DNA of 53,302 bases from an uncultured Blautia sp. (GTDB lineage Bacteria > Bacillota > Clostridia > Lachnospirales > Lachnospiraceae): positions 1 through 53,302 of the forward strand of contig CAKROW010000014.1 in assembly GCA_934373235.1 (NCBI GenBank). Reading direction: 5' to 3'. Positions 31,959 to 40,014 of the stretch are shown piece by piece. The number at the start of each line of letters is the position of its first letter. Position 1 is the first letter of the stretch. Position numbers and translations under genes: made by a program. The notes under the pieces were generated by a model. It saw nothing but the letters and a program-made list of their open reading frames with translations, ran no database searches and was not told the DNA's origin.

Positions 31959-33545
31959 CTATGACAGGCACCCGTTTTTGCGAAATTCTGCCGGACTTAA
32001 ACCTGTAACCTTCTTAAATGTCCTGGAAAAATAATGGTAATCACTGAACCCTGCCATAATGGCGATCTCCCGCACCTTGTAATTGGTATTTACAAGAAGC
32101 TCCCTGGCACATCCGATCCTGCAGTCCTGAAGATAATTGGAAAAACCGATCTCCATCTCCTGTTTAAAAAGATAACTGAGATATGCAGGATTCACATCTG
32201 CCGCACCGGCTGCATCCTGAAGACTTATTGGTTTCTGGTAATTATCCCTCACAAACTGTACTGCACACCGCACAGCCGGGGAAATCCCCTCCGGAAGCTC
32301 TTCTTTTTCTTTTTTCAGAAGCTCTTCACTGTAAGCTTCTCCCGTCTTTTTTAATCCGTCAAATCCATCCAGACGGTCATAAAAATCCGGTTCTCGCTCA
32401 AGCTCTGCTACATGATCCAGCTTTTTCAGCCACTGGATCAGAAGCCGCCCCTCCGTGTGAAGCTTCCAGGCCTCCTCTGTGACCTCTGTCCACAGCTTTT
32501 GGATTCTGTCTGAATCTTTTTTGTTCTTCAGTTCCGGAAGTTCTCCGAGAAGTATCCCACAGGCCTTTGGAAGCTGCGTGCTGACCCGCTCATCATCTTC
32601 ATAGTAAAGAACATCCTTCTTTTCATAAAAATAAAGCTTCATCATTTCCCTGGCCTGCTGATATGCCTGACGTATGCCGTCCTCTCCCATGCAGATACCG
32701 CTGACACCAATTCCCATATCACAGAAATCCTCACAGCAGAACCGGTAGCAGACAGCCGCCGCCTCTGTAAGCCTCTGGCGCATTGCCGAACTTTTGCAGA
32801 TTCCGGAAAGATCAAGGAAATAACAGTAGATCCCTGTCCCCAGGCAGATCACCTCACCGCTTTCATTCTCCGCACCCAGATGCTCTTCCAGTTTTTCGAT
32901 GAGCCTGTGGCGGAAATTATGGGAATACTGCTCGATTTCCAGAGGTGACCACTGTTTTTCAATAAGAGGCCATTTTTTCACAAACATACAGATCACCGCA
33001 CTGTTGATAAATTTTCCGGTGATCCCGGCCTCTGCTCTTTTTTCCTCCCGCAGGTTTCCCTTTAAAGTTCCGGAGATCAATCCGTTGAAAAAATGGTATT
33101 TCATGGCATGGCTGCCCATTTTGATCAGTTTCCGGTTCTGCTCCTGCCTGTGGAACTGCTGCTTTCTTTTTTCTATCAGTCTGGCGGAATTTTCCAGAGT
33201 CTCATAAAGATTATCCTCGTCCAGAGTGTTTTTCAGGATGTATTCATCTGCTCCCAGCTTCATGGCTTCCTTCACATACTCAAAGTCATCATGGCAGCTT
33301 AAGACAATAATATATATCCCGCTGTTTTTTTCCCTGATCTTCCGGATCAGCTCTATGCCGTCCATAACAGGCATGGAAATATCCGTGATCAGAACATCCA
33401 CCTGCTCCGATTCCATGAAGGCCTCTGCCTCCTCCCCGTCCTGTACATCTTTTATGATCTCATATCCTGCTTTATTCCAGGCATTTAATGTTTTCAGATA
33501 GCTTCTCACAAGAAAGTCATCATCTGCCAGTAATGTCCGGTACAT
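31959..33545 (-). CDS. YesN-like response regulator (receiver + AraC HTH)
   Basis: 528 aa. The receiver domain (1-120) has the acidic pocket LLADDDFL, the phospho-acceptor in VLITDISMPVMDG, and a KLGADEYILK ending. A ~280-residue middle region of the type found in long YesN proteins follows, then a double-HTH AraC DNA-binding domain (about 425-525; VNPAYLSYLFKQEMEIGF, FSDYHYFSRTFKKVTGLSP). The start lies 2 bases after the kinase stop, so kinase and regulator are coupled. With the neighbouring lipoprotein binding protein it may form a three-part sugar-sensing system controlling transport genes. Confidence 0.93.
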   Translation of the reverse strand: MYRTLLADDDFLVRSYLKTLNAWNKAGYEIIKDVQDGEEAEAFMESEQVDVLITDISMPVMDGIELIRKIREKNSGIYIIVLSCHDDFEYVKEAMKLGADEYILKNTLDEDNLYETLENSARLIEKRKQQFHRQEQNRKLIKMGSHAMKYHFFNGLISGTLKGNLREEKRAEAGITGKFINSAVICMFVKKWPLIEKQWSPLEIEQYSHNFRHRLIEKLEEHLGAENESGEVICLGTGIYCYFLDLSGICKSSAMRQRLTEAAAVCYRFCCEDFCDMGIGVSGICMGEDGIRQAYQQAREMMKLYFYEKKDVLYYEDDERVSTQLPKACGILLGELPELKNKKDSDRIQKLWTEVTEEAWKLHTEGRLLIQWLKKLDHVAELEREPDFYDRLDGFDGLKKTGEAYSEELLKKEKEELPEGISPAVRCAVQFVRDNYQKPISLQDAAGAADVNPAYLSYLFKQEMEIGFSNYLQDCRIGCARELLVNTNYKVREIAIMAGFSDYHYFSRTFKKVTGLSPAEFRKNGCLS

Positions 33546-33547
33546 AT

Positions 33548-35284
33548 CTATTTCCTCCCTGGTCTTTCATACATTTCCGGAAGAAAAATGGTAGCTGTGG
33601 TTCCCTTATCACTGCTTTGGTAAACCATGCCGCCTTCTTTTCCGTAATATAATTCCAGTCTTTCTTTTACATTTGGTACACCTACTGCGGAAAGCCCCCT
33701 GGTCTTTTTCTCCCTGCTGTTCAAAAGTTCCCGGATCTGTTCCCTGGTCATTCCCCTTCCATTGTCGCTTACCTGAAGGGTCAGTCTGCCATCTGATATT
33801 TTTCCGCAGATCCGGATACATCCGGTGCCGCCTTTGATATCAATGCCGTGAAGAATGGCATTTTCTACCAGCGGCTGAAGGATCAGTCTTGGAATATAAC
33901 AGGATTCCACCTGTTTTTCCATATCATATTCTACCTGAAAGCTGCCCTGATACCGGAATTCCTGAAGATGGATATAATTATCCAGGATATGGATCTCATC
34001 AGCCACAGTCAGAAAGCTTCCTTTTTTGTTGATGCTGGCCTGAAGAAGTTCCACAAAGTCACCGATCAGGCCGGCAAGTTCTTTTTCTCCTTTAAGGTAT
34101 GCGGCAAATTTGATGGAATTTAAGGTATTATACATAAAATGGGGCGTGATCTGATATTGCAGAGCTTCAAGCTCTGCGTCCTTCTTCTGTTGTTCCTCCC
34201 GGATGACCCGCCCGATCAGATTCTCAATGTGATCCAGCATGGAATTAAACTCCCTGCCCAGGGTTCCGATTTCATCAGAGGTAGTCACTTCCGTGCGCAG
34301 GCTCAAATCCCCTTCACTGATTTTTTCTATGGTGTCTGTCATATTTTTTACAGGTCTGCACATCACCCTGGAAAGCCAGATTGCAAGAACGCTGCCCAAT
34401 ACAGAAAATCCCAGAAAGATTCCCGCCATAAAAACCCGGAGTTCCCAGAGGCCGCTTAATACCTGATCTCTGTCCGCTTCCAGATAAATGCCGCATCCGG
34501 AAAAGCTTCCTCTTGCCAGCAGGATGATCTCCTGACCGGAACCGCTTCTTCTGTATCCGTCGTCTTCCGGAAGTATGTCTCCTGTAACAGACTGAAAGGT
34601 TTTTCCGCTTTCCTCATAGCTGGTTCCTGTGACTATGCTTCCCTTTTTGTCCACAATATAAGCTCTGGTGATCTTTTCATCTGTCACAGGTTCCAGATAT
34701 TCATAATATACGGTACGCTCTCTCATGTCCGCTGCCATAAATCCCAGCAATTCACCGGAATCACCTTCCACCTTCTGATATACTGTAAGCTGTTTCTGCC
34801 CTTCATGAGTGATGGTCTCACTGACAATGGGAAAAGGATCCTCTTCCTGTTCTTTCTGTATGTTGTTTAATACCTGCACATCCAGATTTCTTTTGTTCAC
34901 CGGATAGTCTTCAGAAGTTACTGCCAGCCTTTCCCCGGGAAATATAAAATACAGAGAATTGATATCCTTGTATTCTTTTACATACTGCCGCAGTCCTTCC
35001 CCAAGAATTTCAAGAGCTTCCTGTCTGTTATCCTCTTTATAGGACTTTACTGCGTCTATGATCTGTTCATCCCATGCTGCCCTCATATTTACATAATAGA
35101 TTTCTTTCAGGTCATCGTCAAGAGTACCTGCTGCCTGTTTTATCCTGCTATAAAGGTTTTCACAGTAATTTTCCTCCACCATTTTTGCAGAGCGGAAATA
35201 AAATACCACAGTGATGGAACAGGCTGTGATCATTGTAACAGCCAGGATCGCCAGTAATATTTTGCTTCGGATACTTTTGAACAT
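33548..35284 (-). CDS. YesM-like sensor histidine kinase
   Basis: 578 aa. Membrane segments near residues 8-28 and about 280-305 flank a ~250-residue extracellular double-Cache-type domain. A HAMP segment (RPVKNMTDTIEKISEGDLSL) is followed by a His_kinase module with the phospho-histidine in QYQITPHFMYNTLNSIK. The ATPase domain follows, with ENAILHGIDI and DNGRGM. The overall design is that of the YesM/LytS-like family partnered with YesN. The ligand is not readable; location inside the inositol island suggests a polyol or sugar signal, perhaps via the lipoprotein encoded upstream. Confidence 0.93.
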   Translation of the reverse strand: MFKSIRSKILLAILAVTMITACSITVVFYFRSAKMVEENYCENLYSRIKQAAGTLDDDLKEIYYVNMRAAWDEQIIDAVKSYKEDNRQEALEILGEGLRQYVKEYKDINSLYFIFPGERLAVTSEDYPVNKRNLDVQVLNNIQKEQEEDPFPIVSETITHEGQKQLTVYQKVEGDSGELLGFMAADMRERTVYYEYLEPVTDEKITRAYIVDKKGSIVTGTSYEESGKTFQSVTGDILPEDDGYRRSGSGQEIILLARGSFSGCGIYLEADRDQVLSGLWELRVFMAGIFLGFSVLGSVLAIWLSRVMCRPVKNMTDTIEKISEGDLSLRTEVTTSDEIGTLGREFNSMLDHIENLIGRVIREEQQKKDAELEALQYQITPHFMYNTLNSIKFAAYLKGEKELAGLIGDFVELLQASINKKGSFLTVADEIHILDNYIHLQEFRYQGSFQVEYDMEKQVESCYIPRLILQPLVENAILHGIDIKGGTGCIRICGKISDGRLTLQVSDNGRGMTREQIRELLNSREKKTRGLSAVGVPNVKERLELYYGKEGGMVYQSSDKGTTATIFLPEMYERPGRK

Positions 35285-35352
35285 ATTCCCTCCTGTAAAC
35301 GCAGGAAACAGCAGGAGTTATTTCCCCTGCCTTTTCCCTCAGATATCTTAAT

Positions 35353-36720
35353 TTATAATTCTCCTCTGGATTCACGTTCTGTAAGCTCACTCATGATAAC
35401 CGGATACATCTTGTCAAGCTTATATCCCAGAAGTACTACGATGATCACTGCAGCGATAAGGATCGGTCCGAATTTGTACAGGGATACTATCATCTCCAGT
35501 GCAGTTGCCGGCTGTAAGGCTGCTCCTGATGCGGAGCTGATATAACCGGACTGATCCAGAAGTCCTGTGATGGCCGCGGATGCAAGTCCTGCCCCCACCT
35601 TTGTTCCAATAGAACCGCCTGCAAAGATCAGGCTCTCCTGACGGAGGTGTGTCTTCCACTGTCCATATTCTACCACATCTCCAACCATACTGAATACAAC
35701 TGCGTTTAACGGTGCAAGTCCGATTGCCCGTGTAACACAGCTCATAACCATGAATCCGAAGCTGTATGGATTCAGGAAAAACAGAAGCTGTCCGCCAAGT
35801 GCGATAAATCCGCCTGCAAATGCGATGTTTCTTTTTCCAAATTTCTTAATTAACGGTGTGCAGGCAAAGATTCCTGCTACCAGTACCAGTGTTTCTGTAA
35901 GGAACAGCGCACTATACATCCATGTATCATTATTGAAAATATATTTGCAGTAATACGGAAGAATGGTTCCTGTAATTGTAAAGGATACACTCTGTACTGT
36001 CCACAGAAGCATTACTGCCCAGAAATACTGATTTGTAAAAAGTGCCTTAAGCATTTTGGGAACCGGAAGTTTTTCGTCTTTCTTTCTTGCTTCAATCTGA
36101 ACCTTCTCCTCACATTTAAAGAAGCAAAGAAGCAGAAGGAAGAGTGCAAATACTGCCCATACGCTCATAACCTTGATCCATGCAGCCTGATCATCTCCCA
36201 TAAGTTTTACAAGTGGCAGTGTACAGGTTGCTGCAACAATCTTTCCAAGAGGAGACAGTCCCATTCTCATAATACTGAGTTTATCTCTTTCAGATGATTC
36301 ACGGATCATCATTGAGGAAAGACTTCCATATGGAAGATTGATCGCCGTATAGCATATGGTTGTACAGAAGTTATAAGTTACAAACAGATACAGAAACTGA
36401 AGCATTCCTGTTGTGTGTGGTACTGTAAAAAGCAGTACTGCTGAGAGTGCAAACGGAACACTCATCCACAGAAGCCAGGGTCTTGATTTACCCCATTTGG
36501 AGTTAGTTCTCTCTACGATGACGCCCATGATCAGGTCTGATACACCGTCAAAACATCTGGAAAGAAGCATGACCAGACCAACTGTTGCGGGGCTGATCCC
36601 CACATAATCTGTATAAAACAGCGTCAGCAGTGTTCCGATCATTCCGAACACGATATTACATCCTACATCTCCTCCAGCATAACACAGCCTCGTTGATATC
36701 GATAGTTTCTTTTTTTCCAT
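35353..36720 (-). CDS. GPH-family (MelB-like) sugar:cation symporter
   Basis: 455 aa, twelve membrane segments. GPH hallmarks: FTLFYTDYVG-like start (LTLFYTDYVGISP), SRCFDGVSDLIMG with the cation-site Asp, and ERTNSKWGKSRPWLLW loop; a large TIC-like central loop follows. It moves sugars or glycosides with Na+ or H+. As the only transporter in the island it is the candidate inositol, inositol isomer or inositol-glycoside importer (inference; classical inositol importers are IolT, MFS-type). It precedes the kinase gene by 68 bases. A weak promoter-like TTTGAT / TAAAAT pair lies in the upstream 220-base gap. Confidence 0.88.
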   Translation of the reverse strand: MEKKKLSISTRLCYAGGDVGCNIVFGMIGTLLTLFYTDYVGISPATVGLVMLLSRCFDGVSDLIMGVIVERTNSKWGKSRPWLLWMSVPFALSAVLLFTVPHTTGMLQFLYLFVTYNFCTTICYTAINLPYGSLSSMMIRESSERDKLSIMRMGLSPLGKIVAATCTLPLVKLMGDDQAAWIKVMSVWAVFALFLLLLCFFKCEEKVQIEARKKDEKLPVPKMLKALFTNQYFWAVMLLWTVQSVSFTITGTILPYYCKYIFNNDTWMYSALFLTETLVLVAGIFACTPLIKKFGKRNIAFAGGFIALGGQLLFFLNPYSFGFMVMSCVTRAIGLAPLNAVVFSMVGDVVEYGQWKTHLRQESLIFAGGSIGTKVGAGLASAAITGLLDQSGYISSASGAALQPATALEMIVSLYKFGPILIAAVIIVVLLGYKLDKMYPVIMSELTERESRGEL

Positions 36721-36942
36721 TTTATGTTCCTGCCTTTCATCTTTTTCTTGTCCGTTCCGGTTTCTTTTGATGATTTTATTTTACCTGAATGGCAGGATAA
36801 TCAAAGTGAGAAAAAATTTAGCTTTTCCAGTAATTTTTTTTAATATCTGTTAATTCTGTGGCAATTTCCGGCAGGTGCCTTCCGGAATTTGGAATATCTT
36901 TATGTAATGTGTACTATTTTTGGAAAAAACCTGAAACAGGCT

Positions 36943-37881
36943 CTAAGAAGCATCCTCATACTCTTCTATATTTGCTTCTGTAAGGACCAGGGAATCAATG
37001 ATCCTGTCTTTTCCTGTTCCTTCCCCCTTAAGGTCTTTTACAATATAATCAACTGTTTCATATCCGATCTCATATCCGTACTGGGCTCCCAGAGCTGTGA
37101 TCTTTCCCTCCTTTACAGCATCCAGCGCATCCTCCTGGGTATCCACCGACACAATACGGATCCCGGTTCCCTCTGTTGCCTCCGCAAGCCCAAGGGCAGT
37201 CACTGCGCTGGTTGTCATGATCCCTTCCAGATCCGGATATTTATCAAGGATCTTCTCTACGTCAGACTGGGATACCCGGAGATTGCTGTAACCGCTCTCC
37301 ACCATTTCAATGGTCATATCCGGTTCCTGCTCCATATATTTTTTAAATCCCTCCACACGGAGCCTGTGGCTTGCCTGGGCAAGATCCCCGGATATAACTC
37401 CCAGATGTCCTTTATGTCCCATGGCCTCTGCGAGAGCCTTTGCCAGATCATATCCCATCTTTTCGTTATCTATCCCAATATAGGGGATACCGTCGCACTC
37501 AAGGGGAGTGTCACAGGCATATACAGGAATTCCCTTTTTCCCGGCTTCCTCCATATATTCTCTGATATCACTGGAGTCTACAGGGGAAACAGCAATGGCC
37601 TGCACATCAGATTTCAGAAGATCCAGGATCATGTTTTTCTGGATGTCTTTTTGTGTTTCCGAATCCGGAGACAGGATCACTGCCTCCACTCCCAGCTTAT
37701 CTGCCGCATCTTTGACTCCTGCACACACAGAAAGCCAGTATTCGCTGTTTCCTGATTTTGTCACAACGCCGATCCGGATATTCCTTTTTTCCTGTCTTTC
37801 TGTATCTTCCGTACTTTTGCACCCTGTCAGGGAAAAAAGCACCAGGGACAGCATCAGAATCCTTCTCCATCTTCCGCCCAT
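36943..37881 (-). CDS. Lipoprotein sugar-binding protein (periplasmic-binding fold), without ABC partner
   Basis: 312 aa from ATG 37881, which has ATGAGGAGATAT at good spacing; longer frames upstream lack one. Lipobox LTGC (residues about 17-20) follows a hydrophobic signal, so the protein is tethered outside the membrane. The type 1 periplasmic-binding fold (IRIGVVTKSGNSEYWLSV; AVSPVDSSDIREYMEEAG; GHKGHLGVISGD) is like that of ribose/galactose/inositol-binding proteins. No ABC permease or ATPase gene is near. Adjacent kinase/regulator genes suggest a sensory role, as known for XylFII-LytS-YesN systems. A terminator lies just upstream, so its expression may differ from iolCDB. Confidence 0.85.
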   Translation of the reverse strand: MGGRWRRILMLSLVLFSLTGCKSTEDTERQEKRNIRIGVVTKSGNSEYWLSVCAGVKDAADKLGVEAVILSPDSETQKDIQKNMILDLLKSDVQAIAVSPVDSSDIREYMEEAGKKGIPVYACDTPLECDGIPYIGIDNEKMGYDLAKALAEAMGHKGHLGVISGDLAQASHRLRVEGFKKYMEQEPDMTIEMVESGYSNLRVSQSDVEKILDKYPDLEGIMTTSAVTALGLAEATEGTGIRIVSVDTQEDALDAVKEGKITALGAQYGYEIGYETVDYIVKDLKGEGTGKDRIIDSLVLTEANIEEYEDAS

Positions 37882-37916
37882 ATATCTCCTCATTTCCTGC
37901 AAACCATAATACTGGC

Positions 37917-37952
37917 AAAAAGCTCCGAAGCCTGTCATCCAAGTCCGGAGCC
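37917..37952 (-). terminator. Terminator of iolC-iolD-iolB-ADH unit
   Basis: Stem GCTCCGGA / TTCGGAGC (one G-U) with 14-base loop and TTTTT on the minus strand; A-run on the other side makes it symmetrical. It stands between the ADH stop and the lipoprotein start. Confidence 0.75.
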
Positions 37953-37998
37953 TTTTTTTGTAACACAGGCGTTTTTTCTGTCAGCCTGTTCTTTTATT

Positions 37999-39150
37999 TT
38001 ACCATAGTTTTCTGTAGATCTCTTTTACATCTTCCTCTGTCACATCACGCATGGTGTTCTGCGGGCTTCCGCTGTCCATGGCATCATGTGCCATTTTATC
38101 AATATCAGCAAAGAATTCCTCTTTGTTGATGCCAAACTCCTCAAGGGTAGGAGTATCCAGCTCTTTTGTAAGTGCATCCAATGCTGCCAGGAACTTCTCT
38201 GCAGCCACCTGGTCGGAATCATCCTTTGCGGCCACACCGATATCACGTCCCAGTGCGCCAAACCGATCGTAGGCTCCGGGAAGTGCAAAACTCAGGCACT
38301 CTTTCATAAGCATTGCGTTGGAAAGTCCATGGGCCACATGGAACAGCGCACCGATCGGGCGGCTCATTCCATGGATAATGGTTACAGAAGCATTGTTAAA
38401 TGCAATACCGGCCTCCAGGGCTGCCACTGACATCTGCACTCTGGCTTCCTCATTTTTTCCGTCTTTATATGCTACCGGAAGATATCTGAAAATACGTTTT
38501 ACCGCGGATACCGCAAAGGTATCGGAAAGGGTCTGGGCTTTTCTTGAGGTATACGCCTCCACACAGTGGCACAGTGCGTCCAGTCCTGTTGCTGCTGTGA
38601 TCTTTGGCGGTGCAGTCATGGTAAACTGCGGGTCAATGATGGCAACATCTGGCATAAGTACCTTGCCCTTCAAGAGCATCTTGATGTCTTTTTCCGTATC
38701 TGTGATAATGGTAAACTGCGTTGCCTCGGACCCTGTTCCTGCTGTTGTGGGAATCGCTGCCATAGGCGGCATCTTCACATCGATCACTTTACCCATATAG
38801 TCGGAAATATTTCCACCATTTACTACAAGAGAACCGATTGCCTTCATGGAATCAATAGGACTTCCTCCACCTAAGGCTATGAGGAAATCACAGTTTTCGT
38901 CTTTGTAGATCTCCAGTCCCTTTTTGATCATTTTGTCTGTAGGCTCACCGGAAATCTCAGAATAAATGCTGTATGCGATTCCCTGATTCTCAAGTGCTTT
39001 CTGTACTTTTTCACAATTGCCAAGATCGATCATCACCTTGTCTGTTACGATCAGTGCTTTTTGTCCAAGCTGTCTGAGAGCTTCTTCCGCCATCTGAAGT
39101 GCTCCTGATCCGGAAATAATCTCTCCCGGTACTATAAATTCTCTGGCCAT
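37999..39150 (-). CDS. Iron-dependent alcohol dehydrogenase (group III)
   Basis: 383 aa. NAD(P)-binding GGGSPIDSMKAIG, TTAGTGSEATQF, and the iron ligands in DALCHCVEAY, ASVTIIHGMSRPIGALFHVAHG. Group III enzymes reduce aldehydes such as 3-hydroxypropionaldehyde, lactaldehyde or succinate semialdehyde. It is the last gene of the iolC-iolD-iolB unit and no iolA (malonate semialdehyde dehydrogenase) is in the window. A role as malonate semialdehyde reductase giving 3-hydroxypropionate is therefore attractive but unproven. Start at 39150 follows GGGAAAGGGGATTTT. Confidence 0.88.
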   Translation of the reverse strand: MAREFIVPGEIISGSGALQMAEEALRQLGQKALIVTDKVMIDLGNCEKVQKALENQGIAYSIYSEISGEPTDKMIKKGLEIYKDENCDFLIALGGGSPIDSMKAIGSLVVNGGNISDYMGKVIDVKMPPMAAIPTTAGTGSEATQFTIITDTEKDIKMLLKGKVLMPDVAIIDPQFTMTAPPKITAATGLDALCHCVEAYTSRKAQTLSDTFAVSAVKRIFRYLPVAYKDGKNEEARVQMSVAALEAGIAFNNASVTIIHGMSRPIGALFHVAHGLSNAMLMKECLSFALPGAYDRFGALGRDIGVAAKDDSDQVAAEKFLAALDALTKELDTPTLEEFGINKEEFFADIDKMAHDAMDSGSPQNTMRDVTEEDVKEIYRKLW

Positions 39151-39201
39151 TGTTAAAATCCCCTTTCCCGGTCATACAATTTTTTTCATTTTTTGTTTAT
39201 A

Positions 39202-39987
39202 TCAGAACTGTGCGTCGTGAAGCCACACGTATCTTTCATCCTCGTTACGATCTGTCTGAAGCCAGGGATTGCCGTCAATGTGGCGGATCATCCAGCATGT
39301 GTACATCTGATATCCAGGTGCAACAGCCTGTGGATGAAGCTCTCCTCCAGGAATCGCGGAAAAACTCTCATCTGTACTCTTAAATACCTGATCTCCCACA
39401 AAGCTTGCTCCGAATCCTTCCGGATGGTCGAATTTGAAGAAGTATGTCTCCGGCTGCGGATGTCTGTGCGGCAGATATCCGGACCAGTTTCCTCTGTCAT
39501 TGAGGACCTCACCAAGTACCATGTTAGACTCCGGTGAAATGTCGTGATCGAAGATGGTATTTACTCTTCTCTTCGCAACGTTTCCGAATTTGCCTACGCT
39601 GGAATATCCCCAGGGAGCATCCTCCGGTTTGTAGAGTTTTGCACCGAAATCCTTCTCGTTCTTTGTGCACTGAACAAGGATCTGGGACTCTGCATTTGCC
39701 ACAACTGTGATCTCAGTTCCTGTACATCCGTGAACACACCACGGTCCTTCTGTGAACACATCTTTTCTGGTTGCTGTTGCTTCATTTCCGTTCCATTTAT
39801 AGGTAATGTTTCCGGAAAGGAGGAGAACTGCTGTCTCCTCGCCTTCTCTTAAAAAGGTTCGTGTCTCTCCTGCTTTCATACGATAAACACGGATGTCCAT
39901 CATCATTGCCTTATATTCATTGTCATAGGTAGTAAGGATCTTCTCACCTTTTTCGTCATATTCCGGATAACCAAATACTTTACTCAT
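39202..39987 (-). CDS. iolB: 5-Deoxy-glucuronate isomerase
   Basis: 261 aa bicupin of the KduI/IolB family. The metal-binding cupin motif is LPHRHPQPETYFFKFDHPEGFG with the trailing His in GGELHPQAVAPGYQMYTCW. It isomerises 5-deoxy-D-glucuronate to 2-deoxy-5-keto-D-gluconate (DKG), the fourth pathway step. It lies directly after iolD and before the Fe-ADH gene. Length is normal, and all four expected metal ligands appear present. Confidence 0.94.
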   Translation of the reverse strand: MSKVFGYPEYDEKGEKILTTYDNEYKAMMMDIRVYRMKAGETRTFLREGEETAVLLLSGNITYKWNGNEATATRKDVFTEGPWCVHGCTGTEITVVANAESQILVQCTKNEKDFGAKLYKPEDAPWGYSSVGKFGNVAKRRVNTIFDHDISPESNMVLGEVLNDRGNWSGYLPHRHPQPETYFFKFDHPEGFGASFVGDQVFKSTDESFSAIPGGELHPQAVAPGYQMYTCWMIRHIDGNPWLQTDRNEDERYVWLHDAQF

Positions 39988-40014
39988 TGTATATTTACCT
40001 CCTGGTATATTTAC

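Noticed and set aside
36890..36942. Terminator after the lipoprotein gene (CCTG TTT CAGG TTTTTT)
   Set aside because: The stem is only 4 bp; too weak to claim, although a T-run follows.
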